Shown here: positions 40,265 through 49,828 of the stretch, one piece after another | How the letters are laid out: each line of letters begins with the position of its first letter | Position numbering within the stretch: position 1 is the first letter of the stretch | Source of the DNA: Macrobrachium rosenbergii | Taxonomy: Eukaryota > Arthropoda > Malacostraca > Decapoda > Palaemonidae | Assembly: GCF_040412425.1 (NCBI RefSeq) | Contig: NC_089744.1 | Span: 41,732,599-41,796,598, forward strand | Length of the DNA stretch: 64,000 nucleotides | Reading direction: 5' to 3' | Program-made: the position numbers and the translations under genes | Notes under the pieces: generated by a model | Told to the model about the DNA's origin: nothing | The model's database searches: none | Seen by the model: only the letters and a program-made list of their open reading frames with translations

Positions 40265-40470
40265 ATTTTCATATTGCAATATACTCCCTGAACACCTGAT
40301 ATTGCCCTGGTCACTGACCAGCCCGAACTATATCCCCATAATTTTACACACAAAGTGGGTAATTAACTGTCAGTGTTACCAACGCTACAAGAAAAATCTT
40401 GTCAAGTGAGTTACCTGAGGCACCGTTCACAGCACTGCTGCAAATACCGGCCAACAAAGGCCGACATCCC
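40265..40470 (+). repeat. DIRS-A left inverted terminal repeat
   Basis: Reads ...CTCCCTGAACACCTGATATTGCCCTGGTCACTGACCAG... through GTTACCAACGCTAC and GAGTTACCTGAGG to GGCCGACATCCC. Its reverse complement is found at 48036-48254 with roughly 90% identity by eye. Confidence 0.9.
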
Positions 40471-42104
40471 TAATTGTTATTTGTTCGCTGTGCTGTGTGG
40501 GTGTGTCCCACATCAGGCGAACTTTTGGTCATTTAGCCCGATCCCCATTTAAAGAATCTGGACATCAGATTACGAATTTGGAATGTTTTCAACACCTTTC
40601 CTCCTGGATTTATACTTTATTGACTGGATTTGGAACTTCTCTCCAGGTTTTAACTTTGGATCGGTACTTTGGACTCGATTGGACAAGTCAGACAAGAAGA
40701 TGTCGCCGTTTGCTAGTGCCGCTGCTTCCACTTCATCTACATCTTTGACGACTGAGGCTTCTACTGCTGGAGATGCTGCCGCTCATTGGTCCTGCACGTC
40801 CTGCAAGCGTAGGATGAGACCCTCAAACACGATTGACATTCTGTTTGTATTTTATGTAGGAAGGTTCAGTGTAGTATTAGGCAGAGATGTGACGAGTATA
40901 GGTCTTGGTCAGTAGATCAAATGGAGGATTATTTGAAACACAGAAAATTCTTTTCCTCCAAGAGTAAGCGTAGGTCAGGATCAGCTGTAGGGTTACAATC
41001 AGTAGATAAGGAAGCGTTAGATTCAGAGTTATTCAAGAAGTTAGAGGACAGCTTATCATCCTGTATGTCTACCCTATTTCTAGCCTGATGAGTAAGTTAA
41101 CAGAGAATAGAGATAGTGATAATGGTAGCTTAGTTAATCCTAATCATTCTTTTTCAGCCCCCCTGCCTGTTCCAGAACCAGCCCTATCAGGTGCTGGGGG
41201 TCATGGAGAACGGCAAGCCTTGAAGGTAGGTTCTGCCGGGCCCCGCCCCCGGCGCGGAGCAGGCAGTGTTGGCAGCAGATTCCCCTTTTCCCACTCAAGG
41301 TGTAATTTCTGAGGTTGATGTAGAGTTAGGTAAGACACAGACGAGTAGGGAAAATAGGTTAGGAAGTGTTCAGGAAGAGAAGTGGAAGGTGCAGTCTTCT
41401 TCCAGTTGGGGTTCGGTTGGGGTTTCTAGTGTGACGACTTCGTCTTGGATCCATCTTCAGTTTTATTTCCTGCTTTGAGTTCTTTACAACGGAAGGTTTC
41501 TAAGTCCGTGTGGTTCGTCGTTCGGATGTGGTTTCGGGTTTGTCAGGTTCTGTAGTGTTGGAGAATGCTCCTTCGTCCTCAAAGGTTCCTTTTCCTTTGG
41601 TGGATGAGTTTGGTTCGTCTTGCGGTGGTGGTAATTTTGGTAATAGGGTTTTCAATTTGGCTCAATATAATGGAGAATTGTTGGGTTTGTCACAGGGTTA
41701 TATATTACTAGTTAGGCAATGTTTTCAATTTTGGGTTTTCCAATACTCACGATCATGTCTTGAAGAATTTTCCTCAGTTTGCTAGTGATGTCTATCAAGA
41801 TTATCAAGGGGGAACAGAGTCGGTCTAGTTTTCTTTCTCAAAAAAAAAAATAAATAAATAAAACTATGGCCTCTTCTGCTGCTTCAGAGTTTTCCTTTTT
41901 TTCCCAATTTCTTCTAAGCCTTCTTCCAATGTCTTTACACAATCTTATTTATCAGGTCTCTCTTCAGAGTCTTCTCTCGCTCATCCTGTTTTCTTTGCCA
42001 TTAAGTCAGCAGAGCAAAGAATTTTCATTGGTTCAATCCTGTTATGTTGGAGTTTTCAGCAGCTCCCTCTCTCTCTTTGGGGTTGAGGTAAGGTGTACAA
42101 CCAG

Positions 42105-42129
42105 CAGATTTACATTAAATGTAAATCTG
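42105..42129. repeat. Perfect 25 nt palindrome
   Basis: CAGATTTACATT and AATGTAAATCTG are exact reverse complements around a single central A. It lies in the Gag region of DIRS-A, ~125 bp left of the MITE, and is not explained by the element's coding sequence. Confidence 0.85.
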
Positions 42130-42254
42130 AACTGGATATGACGGTCTTTGATTTGTGGGAGTGAGACGATGGCAGGCGCATGCGCCGAGCTGCTAGAAGT
42201 TGTCTCACATATTTTAACAAACACTTGAACTACACTTCACAAACACAGGAATTG

Positions 42255-43020
42255 TACACTCAGCAAGGAAAGTGAGGATACAGTTTTCATCAGATTTTGT
42301 TCATCGAATTTTTATTTTTTTCTTACAGAAAAGACATAATCTCGGTAAATTTACTCTAGAATATGAATCTGCAAAACAAAAACGTTCAAATACTTAAAAA
42401 CACCATGCATGTCCAAAGTAATCAGAATTTCTCAGATGACTTCGTTCATAGAGATCTAAAAGATATTGTGTGGATATCTCAGTGTAGTACTGTTTATCAG
42501 AATGGCAATATTTACGCGCTTTCCCTTATGAACAGGCTTATTATTGCATCATCATACGAGGTAATGATAATTTCTTTAATTTTTACACATTCATATTTGT
42601 ATTTCACGTTGTGGTGTCATAAATTCATTTGTGTAAGGTTACTTGGTAGGTTAAAACTGTTCATTGTGGTGTCATAAATTCATTTGTTTAAGGTTACTTG
42701 GTAGGATAAAACCGTTCACTGTGGTGTCATAAATTCATTTGTGTAAGGTTACTTGGTAGGTTATGTTGAAAATTTTTTATTTTGCTCAGAACTGTCACTG
42801 CAAATTACAACTTGAACGAATACTGTAAAGCTTACTACTGCATTTAAGTATCAATGATTTCAGAATCGTAGAGTATGATTGAAAGTTATAGGTCAAACAA
42901 AAGACAAACACAATAAGACTGAAGATCCTCCCCTTTCTAAAGTTGCCAGATGTCACATTATTGAGCAATATATGTCCGAAGATTTAAAAAACTGTATCCT
43001 AACTTTCTTTGCCGAGTGTA
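42255..43020. mobile_element. TA-flanked MITE inside DIRS-A, 762 bp
   Basis: Left end TA-CACTCAGCAAGGAAAGTG, right end AACTTTCTTTGCCGAGTG-TA. The inverted repeat runs about 32 bp (through GGATACAGTTTT) with three mismatches. TA duplication and terminal sequence point to the Tc1/mariner superfamily. No transposase. The interior contains three 54 bp tandem units (42606-42768). Confidence 0.8.
42606..42768 (+). repeat. Three 54 bp tandem units in the MITE
   Basis: GTGGTGTCATAAATTCATTT then GGTTACTTGGTAGG occurs three times at a 54 bp period, differing at only a few positions (GTGT/GTTT, GGTTA/GGATA). High identity suggests recent expansion. Confidence 0.9.
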
Positions 43021-44959
43021 CACTTCTTCTGCCATAATTGTTTTCAAACAACACACGTCTAATACATGCAATAAATTCCTGGCAAAGTACTTCCTAATTC
43101 CTAAATATCAGTCTTCTGGCATCACAACACAGCTGCTATTCTTCTCATGATGCAAAATTAAGAACTTTTTTTGTTTCTCACCTTCTTTGGCGGGGCTATC
43201 TTCTTTAGTACCTTACACGGGTCCTGTAGTTTTCTCAGGCTTCTGGTCTAGACGCTTCACAGGTGGTTGCGGAGTCTTCCACAACTCCGTATTTTCTTCC
43301 TTTACTAGGTTTAAAACGTAATGTGTCCACCGTGGTTCTTGCAGATCCTACGGCATTTGGCGTTTCGTCTGCGTCATCATTGAGTGTATCAGTACCAATG
43401 GTGTCCTCAGCCTCTCCTTTTCACTTGAGTGGCTGGTAATTTTCCTTCTTCAGTCCCCATTGGTTCCGCAGCTTGTAGCTTGTCCTGAGAAACACCTTTG
43501 AGTGCTGGACCAGTTGGTATGTTCTCCACCTGTCCAGTGGTTATTCCGAGTGTGGCTGCTTTCTTTTCTCTCCGTCTACTTTCTCAACTTTTCCTGCGGC
43601 TATTTCTGTTCCTACTTCTAAGGTGTTCAATGTGGGTTCGGCTTTGGTTCTGGGTCATCAGGGAGTTCTTCCTCCCTCTCCCTTAATCAGTGTGACTTCA
43701 GCTTCGGATACCCATACTGGTGCGGTGTTGGTTCATCTGGCGTTGGGTGGATCGAGTGTTGCGGCCTCTCCACTTGCAGGGGTGGGCGTTTGTTGCCCAG
43801 GTGTGGTCGGCCCAGGTGTTACGTCATCGTCACTGGGTGGTGCAGGGTTTTGCGCAGTCAAGTGCGCTGGACTCAAGTTTTGTCATCAGCTTTAGTTGGT
43901 ACAGGGTTTGCGCAACCGGGTTACGGTTGGCTCAGGTATGATGGGGTCAGGTATGTCAGGTGTTGGTCTCGCACAGCCTGCTGTAGCGAGCTCCGGGTTA
44001 TCGGCTGCAGCTCTTGCGGGTGGTCAGTCTTTCTCTTTTCCTGTCCTGGTTCGGTTGGACCAGTCTGACAGAGAATGCTCTTTTGAAGAAGAGGAGCCGG
44101 TACCAGATATAGGTTTTTTCTCCAGCGAATGAAAGAGAGCATAAGTGGATGGTGGACTGTATCCATTCTCTCTATTCGCAGTCCAGGCTTCTGAGGAACC
44201 TACACAACCAAACCAAGCAATGTTTGAATCATATGCAACTAAACCAGTAGTCTCCCAAACATCGAGTAAACCAGTCTCATTTGGCCGAGTTGGGCAGGTG
44301 TTGAGGGAGGCGGACTCTAGGTTATCTTCTCTTATCGGGTCGGGTATACAGGTTTCAACCTTGCTTCCTAATAGGGAGGGGTTCTATAGGGTAGCGGGTG
44401 ACCCTTCTGCCAGTGTCAGAGTTCCTCTCAACGAATCTGTCGAGGCTCTTCTCTCTTGGGTTCCTTCGTCGAATCATTTGGTAGCGGTTACATCTCGTGA
44501 GGCTTGTATTTTGGAGGACACTTTTTGCAGTCAGTCTGAGGCGTTGTCCCACCCTTTTGTGGATGTTGTCTGGGTTGATGGTGTTTCCTCAAACAAGTTG
44601 GATACTCCCTCCAATCCTGTAATGTTTGACCACCTCATCACTTCAGTTTCGATGAGGTTGGCATACCAGGCTAACATTTCAGCTGGCTGTACAATGTTCT
44701 TTGGCAAGAAGAGTAGGGACTTCTTTTTAAATCATCTTCCGCCACACTATCTGGACACGCAGAGAGTTCTGTTGAGGGCGCCTTTTTGCGCTCTGCAACA
44801 GCCTTTTTAGAGAGGAGGATGTCTCCTCCATGGTCAATTTTATGTCGTCGTCGTCAGCAGTAGCATCACAGGGGGCTATGATTCGTGTGGTTGCTCAGGG
44901 TTTAGATGTTGTGGCCAGTATGATGAACTTTGTTGCTTCTAACTCATGTCTCCGGTGTC

Positions 44960-45475
44960 GGCAATTATGCATTGTCGAGGGTACAGAATGTTGAAGTATC
45001 TAGCCCTTGGTTGATCCTTGCCTCCTCTTTAGAGGAGCTAGCAAGGGCGAAGGACTTATTGAATCTGTGCAAGATACAAGGAATTTGTCTCATCTTTGCC
45101 AAGAGTTGCCTGGTCCCAACGCAATCTATAACCTTTCAGGGATGAGGATTCTCTCTCTTCCTTTGAGTTTTTTTTTCCCCAACCCTGGAGAGGATCCAGT
45201 CAGTCCTTCAGGAAGTAGAGGTGTTCCTGTCCAATAAGGAACAGCCGGTACCAGTTTGGAGAAGCCTCTTAGGGAGAATGTCTTCTCTCTCTCTTTTAAT
45301 TCCAGGGTCTCACCTCTGGATGTGTTTCTCTTCAGGTATGCCTCAGGAATCGCTGGGACTCTCGCAACGAGAACGCAGTTATAGTTTGGAGCGATTCTTG
45401 CCTGTTGGATCTTCTGTGGTGTTCAGAAGAAGTGCATCTGACACCCGGAAGGTCTATCGACTCCCCTCTTCCTGA
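44960..45475 (+). pseudogene. DIRS-A reverse transcriptase, C-terminal half only
   Basis: The frame 44930-45145 reads PWLILASSLEELARAKDLL, LCKIQGICL, KSCLVPTQSITFQGM, which matches the part of DIRS reverse transcriptases that follows the YxDD active site (normally WLI, then K-S-x-L-x-P-x-Q-x-x-x-Y-L-G-M). The YxDD itself and all of fingers and proximal palm are absent: the sequence jumps from Gag C-terminus (to ~44935) straight into the distal palm. Across frameshifts, a connection region with EVEVFLSNKE and SLLGRMSSL (45200-45290) follows. It corresponds to SLLGTLTSAEQ in DIRS-B. The deletion removes catalysis. Confidence 0.7.
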
Positions 45476-45476
45476 C

Positions 45477-45672
45477 GTTCATCTGTACTCAGATCAAGGT
45501 TGGGGAGCAACCTTGGAGGAAACCCAGGCTTCAGGCCTTGGGAGGGATCGGGAATGAGAGGAGTCAATAATCTTCGCGAACTCAGGGCTGTAAAGGAAGC
45601 CCTCAGGTGTTTTTCAGTCCTAGTGCGCAACAGAGTAGTGACTCTGTTTTGCGACAGTGTAACTCTGTGTCA
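45477..45672 (+). pseudogene. DIRS-A RNase H remnant
   Basis: DVHLYSDQGWGATLEE (first catalytic Asp) begins just after the previous stop. After one frameshift come NNLRELRAVKEALRCF (catalytic Glu) and VTLFCDSVTL (second Asp), so D-E-D is still visible. The domain removes RNA from the hybrid during reverse transcription. Two frame breaks (a stop at ~45555 and one at ~45680) kill it. Confidence 0.75.
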
Positions 45673-45749
45673 TATCTGAAAAACTTGGGGGGGAATCAAG
45701 ATCAACAGAACTCAATACTATAACACATAGAGTCCTGAGAAGGTGCGAA

Positions 45750-46138
45750 GAATGTTAAGTGTCTCTTCTTCCCCAACTTGTATCGAGGAGTCTCAACATA
45801 CTGGCCGACTCGTTAAGTCGCGCTCGTCAGGTATTGGGGGGAGAGTTGACTTTGGCTCAGGAAGTAGTATGTCAGGTTCTCCGGAAGTGTCCAGCATCTG
45901 TGGACTTTTTCGCGACGAGATTAAATCATCGTCTTTCGGTTCATTTCTCACCAGTGGTGGACCCCATGTCTATAAGCACTGTTGCCACGTTACAAAATTG
46001 GAATTACATGCAGTTGTATGCTTTCCACCATTCGGTCTCATTCATCAGGTAATCAGGAAATTGCGGGAGAGTGTCAAGACGTCTGTGACTCTAATAGCTC
46101 CTTGTAGGCCCTACGCCCTTGGTTTCCGGAACTCCTAA
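45750..46138 (+). pseudogene. DIRS-A RNase H end and methyltransferase-like region
   Basis: The frame 45759-46052 reads SRSLNILADSLSRARQVLGG, the terminal N-x-x-A-D-x-L-S-R of RNase H, then VDFFATRLNHRLSVHFSP and NYMQLYAFHHSV. A -1/+1 shift leads into RQVIRKLRESVKTSVTLIAP. The equivalent in DIRS-B is VDLFA...YAFPP...TLVAPFW. By position this is the region annotated as a Dam-like methyltransferase in DIRS1-type elements. I see no convincing catalytic DPPW box and cannot confirm an enzymatic role. The YAFPP core is YAFHH here. Confidence 0.6.
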
Positions 46139-46254
46139 GCTCCTTACGGAAGTTCCAATGTTCCCTCCCATGCAGAAGATCTCAGACAAGCGCTTTTTCA
46201 CCATTATCATCCAAACCCTCACGCGCTGAACTTAGTTGCAAGGCAGCTGCCGAG

Positions 46255-47215
46255 CGAGCAGCTAGACAGACCGGGCTCTCTAAAGCTGTGTCTAGACAGC
46301 TTTCTTTCAGCTTGAGAAAGTCAACCCGTAAGCTTTACCAGGTCAGCTGGACAATGTATAGAAGTTGGTGTCGTAAGGAAGGTCATTCCATCTCTAGGCC
46401 TTCCATAGCCAGAATAGCTGATTTTCTTTTATTCTTTCGGAAAGTCAAGGTTCTTTCATATTCGGCGATTGCTGGCTACCGCTCAACGCTTAGTAGTACA
46501 TGTAGTTTCCATCTTCCTGAAAACTTCTAGTAGTAAGATCATGCATGATTTATTACTAAATGTCCTGTCTTGCCGACTCCGGCTCCTCCATGGGATTTGT
46601 CGGGAGTTCTAACGTTAAGACAACTGATTAAGAAGGCGTTTTTTCTTATGGCTTTATCTACAGCTAGAAAGGTGGGCGAGCTTCAGGCAGTTTCTAGGCT
46701 GGTTTTCTAGGCGGGAAATGATATGTATTGGTCTCTTCTGGAATTTGTGGCGAAGTCGGAGTCAGAGGTTAACCCTCTGCCTCGTTCATTTAGGGTTCTT
46801 TATTGGCAAGAGTTCGTTACCGGTGATCCAGCGGAGATGTCCTTATGTCCAGTGCGAGAATTAAAAGTCTATTTATCAAAGGTTGAGAAAGTCCGTCCGC
46901 GCCTGCGTACACTTCTCGTCTCTCGCTGGAATCCTTCCCGTCCGCTGAGGGAGATGATTTCCCAGGCTTCTCAGGGTTCTTCTTCGTCGTCCTCAAGCTC
47001 TGTATTACCCCGAGCACATAGTATTCAGAGTATGGCCACTTCATGTTCCTTTCTAAGGAATTGATCAGTGTCTTCCATTCTGGAGGTGGCTATTTGGAAG
47101 TCTGTCTCAGTGTTTACTTCCTTTTACTTTAGAGACGTTCAATTCACCTCGTCGGAGGGTTATTCTCCTAGTCCGTGCATAGCAGCTAACTCTATTATCT
47201 AGGGTGCGCTCATTT
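46255..47215 (+). pseudogene. DIRS-A tyrosine recombinase, inactive
   Basis: The N-terminal core-binding domain is in 46288-46530 (STRKLYQVSWTMYRSWC, then RIADFLLFFRK, YSAIAGYRSTLS). The catalytic domain follows with breaks: TARKVGELQA carries the first catalytic Arg (AGA 46666-46668), the HxxR box reads HSIQ (CAT 47017-47019; Arg replaced by Gln at CAG 47026-47028), and the nucleophile Tyr is preserved in SFYFRD (TAC 47125-47127). The enzyme would insert the circular double-stranded cDNA. The CGG-to-CAG type change is a typical CpG decay. A stop splits the domain at ~46708 and another after 47062. Confidence 0.8.
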
Positions 47216-47917
47216 AACTGAGGTGGTATTCTCTTAGTGCAGAGGTTCTTAGGTTAACCAGACAGAGGAATTCCTTTTAGTCTTTAGAATCTTGGCAGCA
47301 GTAATATTATAATCACATGAACTTAGGTTTAGTACGTTTTTAAGTATCTTAGTCTTTGATAATTTCCCGAGAGTCCAAGGAGATTCTCTAATAGGCTAGG
47401 CTCTTTCATCGGCGCTGAGATACTTCTTCGCTCGTCAATCGTTGGGTCTTATCCCAAGGATCAGCGGCTCGACACACTGCTTCATTCCCCTCCATACATG
47501 AGAGGCTCTGAATAGCCACATGGGAGGTTCATTGTACTCCTCCATACATGACAGGTTCTGAAGAGCCACATGGGAGGTCGACGGACCGAGACAGTACTGA
47601 CCTGACTGACAATCAAAGTACTCTCCAGCATGTCTCTTCACTGAGAGCATTGATTGATATGGTGAGTGTATGACTAAACAGATATCCTATGCTGAGCAGA
47701 TCAGTGAGCTACCATTGCTGCAGTTGTAAAAAGGGGGTGTGCTGCAACCTAGATGGGTCTCCCGCCAGCATGTCTCTTCACCGAAAGCATTGATTGATTT
47801 GGTGACATACATTTACACATAGTAGGTTGATAATGAGTTACCTGCTTATTCTCCGTTGACAGGTCGGGCTGAATTAGATTGATCCCACCTCCATGAAAAT
47901 TTTGTTAATCGGGCTAT

Positions 47918-48000
47918 TTCAGGTGTTCAGGGAGTGTATTGCAACATGAAGTTTTCATAATAAAACTAATATTGTAATACTTACCTGAACACCTAAATGA
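47918..48000 (+). repeat. DIRS-A internal complementary region
   Basis: Left half AGGTGTTCAGGGAGTGTATT...GAA (47930-47950) is the reverse complement of the element's left tip (40267-40297). Right half from AAACTAATATTGTAATACTT to ACCTGAACACCT (47973-47993) is the reverse complement of the right tip (48211-48240). So the region equals the reverse complement of right tip joined to left tip, the circle junction used to prime completion of DIRS cDNA ends. It also folds as a hairpin. Confidence 0.85.
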
Positions 48001-48035
48001 TTCCCACCCTCCTCCCCACTTCAGTTTTTGATAGT

Positions 48036-48254
48036 GGGGATGTCGGCCTCTGTCGCCCGGTATTTGCGGTAGTGTTGTCAACGGTACCTCAGGTAACTCA
48101 CTTGACAAGATTTTTCCTGTAGCGTTGGTAACGCTGACAGTTAATTACACACTTTGTGGGTAAAATTATGGGGATATAGTTTGGGCTGGTCAGTGACCAG
48201 GGCTATTTCAGGTGTTCAGGTAAGTATTACAATATTAGTTTTTTATGAAGACTT
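48036..48254 (+). repeat. DIRS-A right inverted terminal repeat
   Basis: Reverse complement of the left repeat, with an extra tip CAGGTAAGTATTACAATATT that differs from the left tip (CTCCC... version). Unequal tips are usual in DIRS elements. Confidence 0.85.
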
Positions 48255-49499
48255 CATATTTTTACCAAAAGAAGGTTATCTGCCTTTGCATTAGTGCAAT
48301 ATCATTGTTTGTATGTGTTTTAGGAACACAAATGCTGAATTTATTTATCTGTTATTCACTCATTTAAAAAATTTTGTTTTAATAATTTTTTATTCATTAT
48401 TTAGTGCATCACAGGGCTTCCCATCCACAGTATGCAGGTTTTGGATTGCAGGGAGCTCTCATCAGATGTAACAACCCTTTTTAAAGGTGTGGTGTACAGT
48501 ATTATTGAACCTTTGTTCTAAATCTCCTTGAAAGTAACAGTATAGCTTTATGTTTGAGTATAACTTGACATTACACATGTTTTTCTTAATTGTAATGTAA
48601 AAGTTACTGTGTTAGTCTTTGTTGTTTATTAGTAGTGGTGTAATTGTTAAATGTTTTAAAAGGACCAATTTTCTGTGTTACAATCCTCATTTAGGTTACT
48701 TAAGAAGCTAACTCATATAATTTGAAATATCAAGCAATTCAGAATGTTTTGACAATGTACAGTATGCTGTTTTTTTTTTTATTTGGAGCAATATCCACTT
48801 GAGTATGTCAGTGTCATTTGAGTTGTGTACTCAGGGTGATGAATTTGATATGCTCCAGGTAGAGCAACATCAGTCCTAGCAGTTTTGTTACTAAGCTGCT
48901 ACTGTGCTTTAGGGTCGGTGGCTATGTGTAAGTGGCTGTTAGAGCAGCAATATTTCTTTTTATGCTGCTTTTACACCAATTGCTGTTGACAGCATTTAAT
49001 GCCAAATAAAGATTTTTTAGTCTGTATGTTTTATTTGACTTAGAACTAATAGTTTCAGAACAGAATTTAGTGTGGTTTAATCAGCATTGCTAAGCAAAAA
49101 AGTTTTCCCATCAACAAATCCTTCAGGCCAGTCATTTGAGAGCAAGCAATTCCAATTTGTGTTGCACCAACTTGTAAGTACTAAGGAAAGAAATTCAGGT
49201 ACATCAGACAGATCTGCAGTAATTCTCTCAGACTCATAATCCCTTGTTCTTTATGGGGCCATTTGATACAACTACTTAAATTTTATTTTTTTCCTATAGG
49301 GATACAAACAGGACACCTTTCACTTACGGAGTATCGTTCCAAACATGCACTGCCGGCCTTGTGCTGACTAAACAAGCATGGTACCCAAGGGGAGAGGGGA
49401 TGCCCATTCTCACCTGACTGGCCTTGATATAGTTCAGATGTGTTTCTTGCATTCAGTCTTTTTACGTGTCTTGGCTGTTTCCTTTCCACGAATCTTGTG
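48255..49499. other. Spacer between DIRS-A and DIRS-B
   Basis: No supported gene. A weak exon-like segment at 48413-48482 is treated under findings. Confidence 0.5.
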
Positions 49500-49671
49500 T
49501 TTTTATATAAGTAGCTTACCAAGTAATTACAGAGCTATTGGTTCCCTAACCTACGGCAGCTTAGAAATTCAAAATTTGCGCGGTGGCGCTGTTATTGTCA
49601 GTGTGTAGGTGACAACGTCCCACCACCATCCGGGACTTGCAAACCAGCAGAGAGCTCAATTCGTTTTCTGC
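49500..49671 (+). repeat. DIRS-B left inverted terminal repeat
   Basis: Runs TTTTATATAAGTAGCTTACC, then AGCTATTGGTTCCCTAACC, GCGCGGTGGCGCTG and GTAGGTGACAACGTCC to GAGAGCTCAATTCGTTTT. The reverse complement is at 57195-57393 with roughly 90% identity by eye. Confidence 0.9.
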
Positions 49672-49828
49672 CGGCTTCCAGTTAACATCGGAAGTTTCAC
49701 GCAGCTGCTTCTTCGCTTTTCGGCTTTGCTTTGCATGAATTTGGTGAAGTACTCAGAATTTGTTGCTTTGTGGCTTGCTGCCATTGTTGAATTGTCGTTC
49801 GAGTTAACTTTAGTTTATTTAGTTAACG

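Larger units (their letters stand above)
40700..44935 (+). pseudogene. DIRS-A Gag-like ORF1, frameshifted
   Basis: The likely start is ATG 40700 (MSPFASAAAST...). A cysteine pair (CTSC) follows at codons 32-35. After a frameshift near 40830 a second cluster reads CILCRKVQCSIRQRCDEYRSW, the same spacing as in DIRS-B and copy C but with the last Cys replaced by Tyr. A Lys-rich helix and a Ser-rich linker come next, then a long low-complexity, Ser/Val-rich region broken by stops and the MITE. The best preserved part is the C-terminal half in the frame 44145-44810, with VGQVLREADSRLSSLIG, a Pro-rich turn and a helical end that continues past the stop to about 44935. It presumably forms the particle shell and binds RNA; no retroviral CCHC knuckle is seen. 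Homology to known Gag proteins is by position only. Confidence 0.7.
40265..48254 (+). mobile_element. DIRS-like retrotransposon DIRS-A, nearly full length
   Basis: Inverted terminal repeats at 40265-40470 and 48036-48254, and an internal complementary region at 47918-48000. Between them, on the + strand, are remnants of Gag, reverse transcriptase (N-terminal half missing), RNase H, a methyltransferase-like region and a tyrosine recombinase. This is the DIRS order; no integrase and no direct LTRs are present, as expected because these elements insert as circles with a tyrosine recombinase and make no target duplication. The copy is dead: Gag is frameshifted many times, reverse transcriptase is deleted through its catalytic box, and the recombinase has lost a catalytic residue. 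A 762 bp MITE (42257-43018) sits inside Gag. Family: DIRS1-like, by analogy with elements described in Decapoda. Confidence 0.85.
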
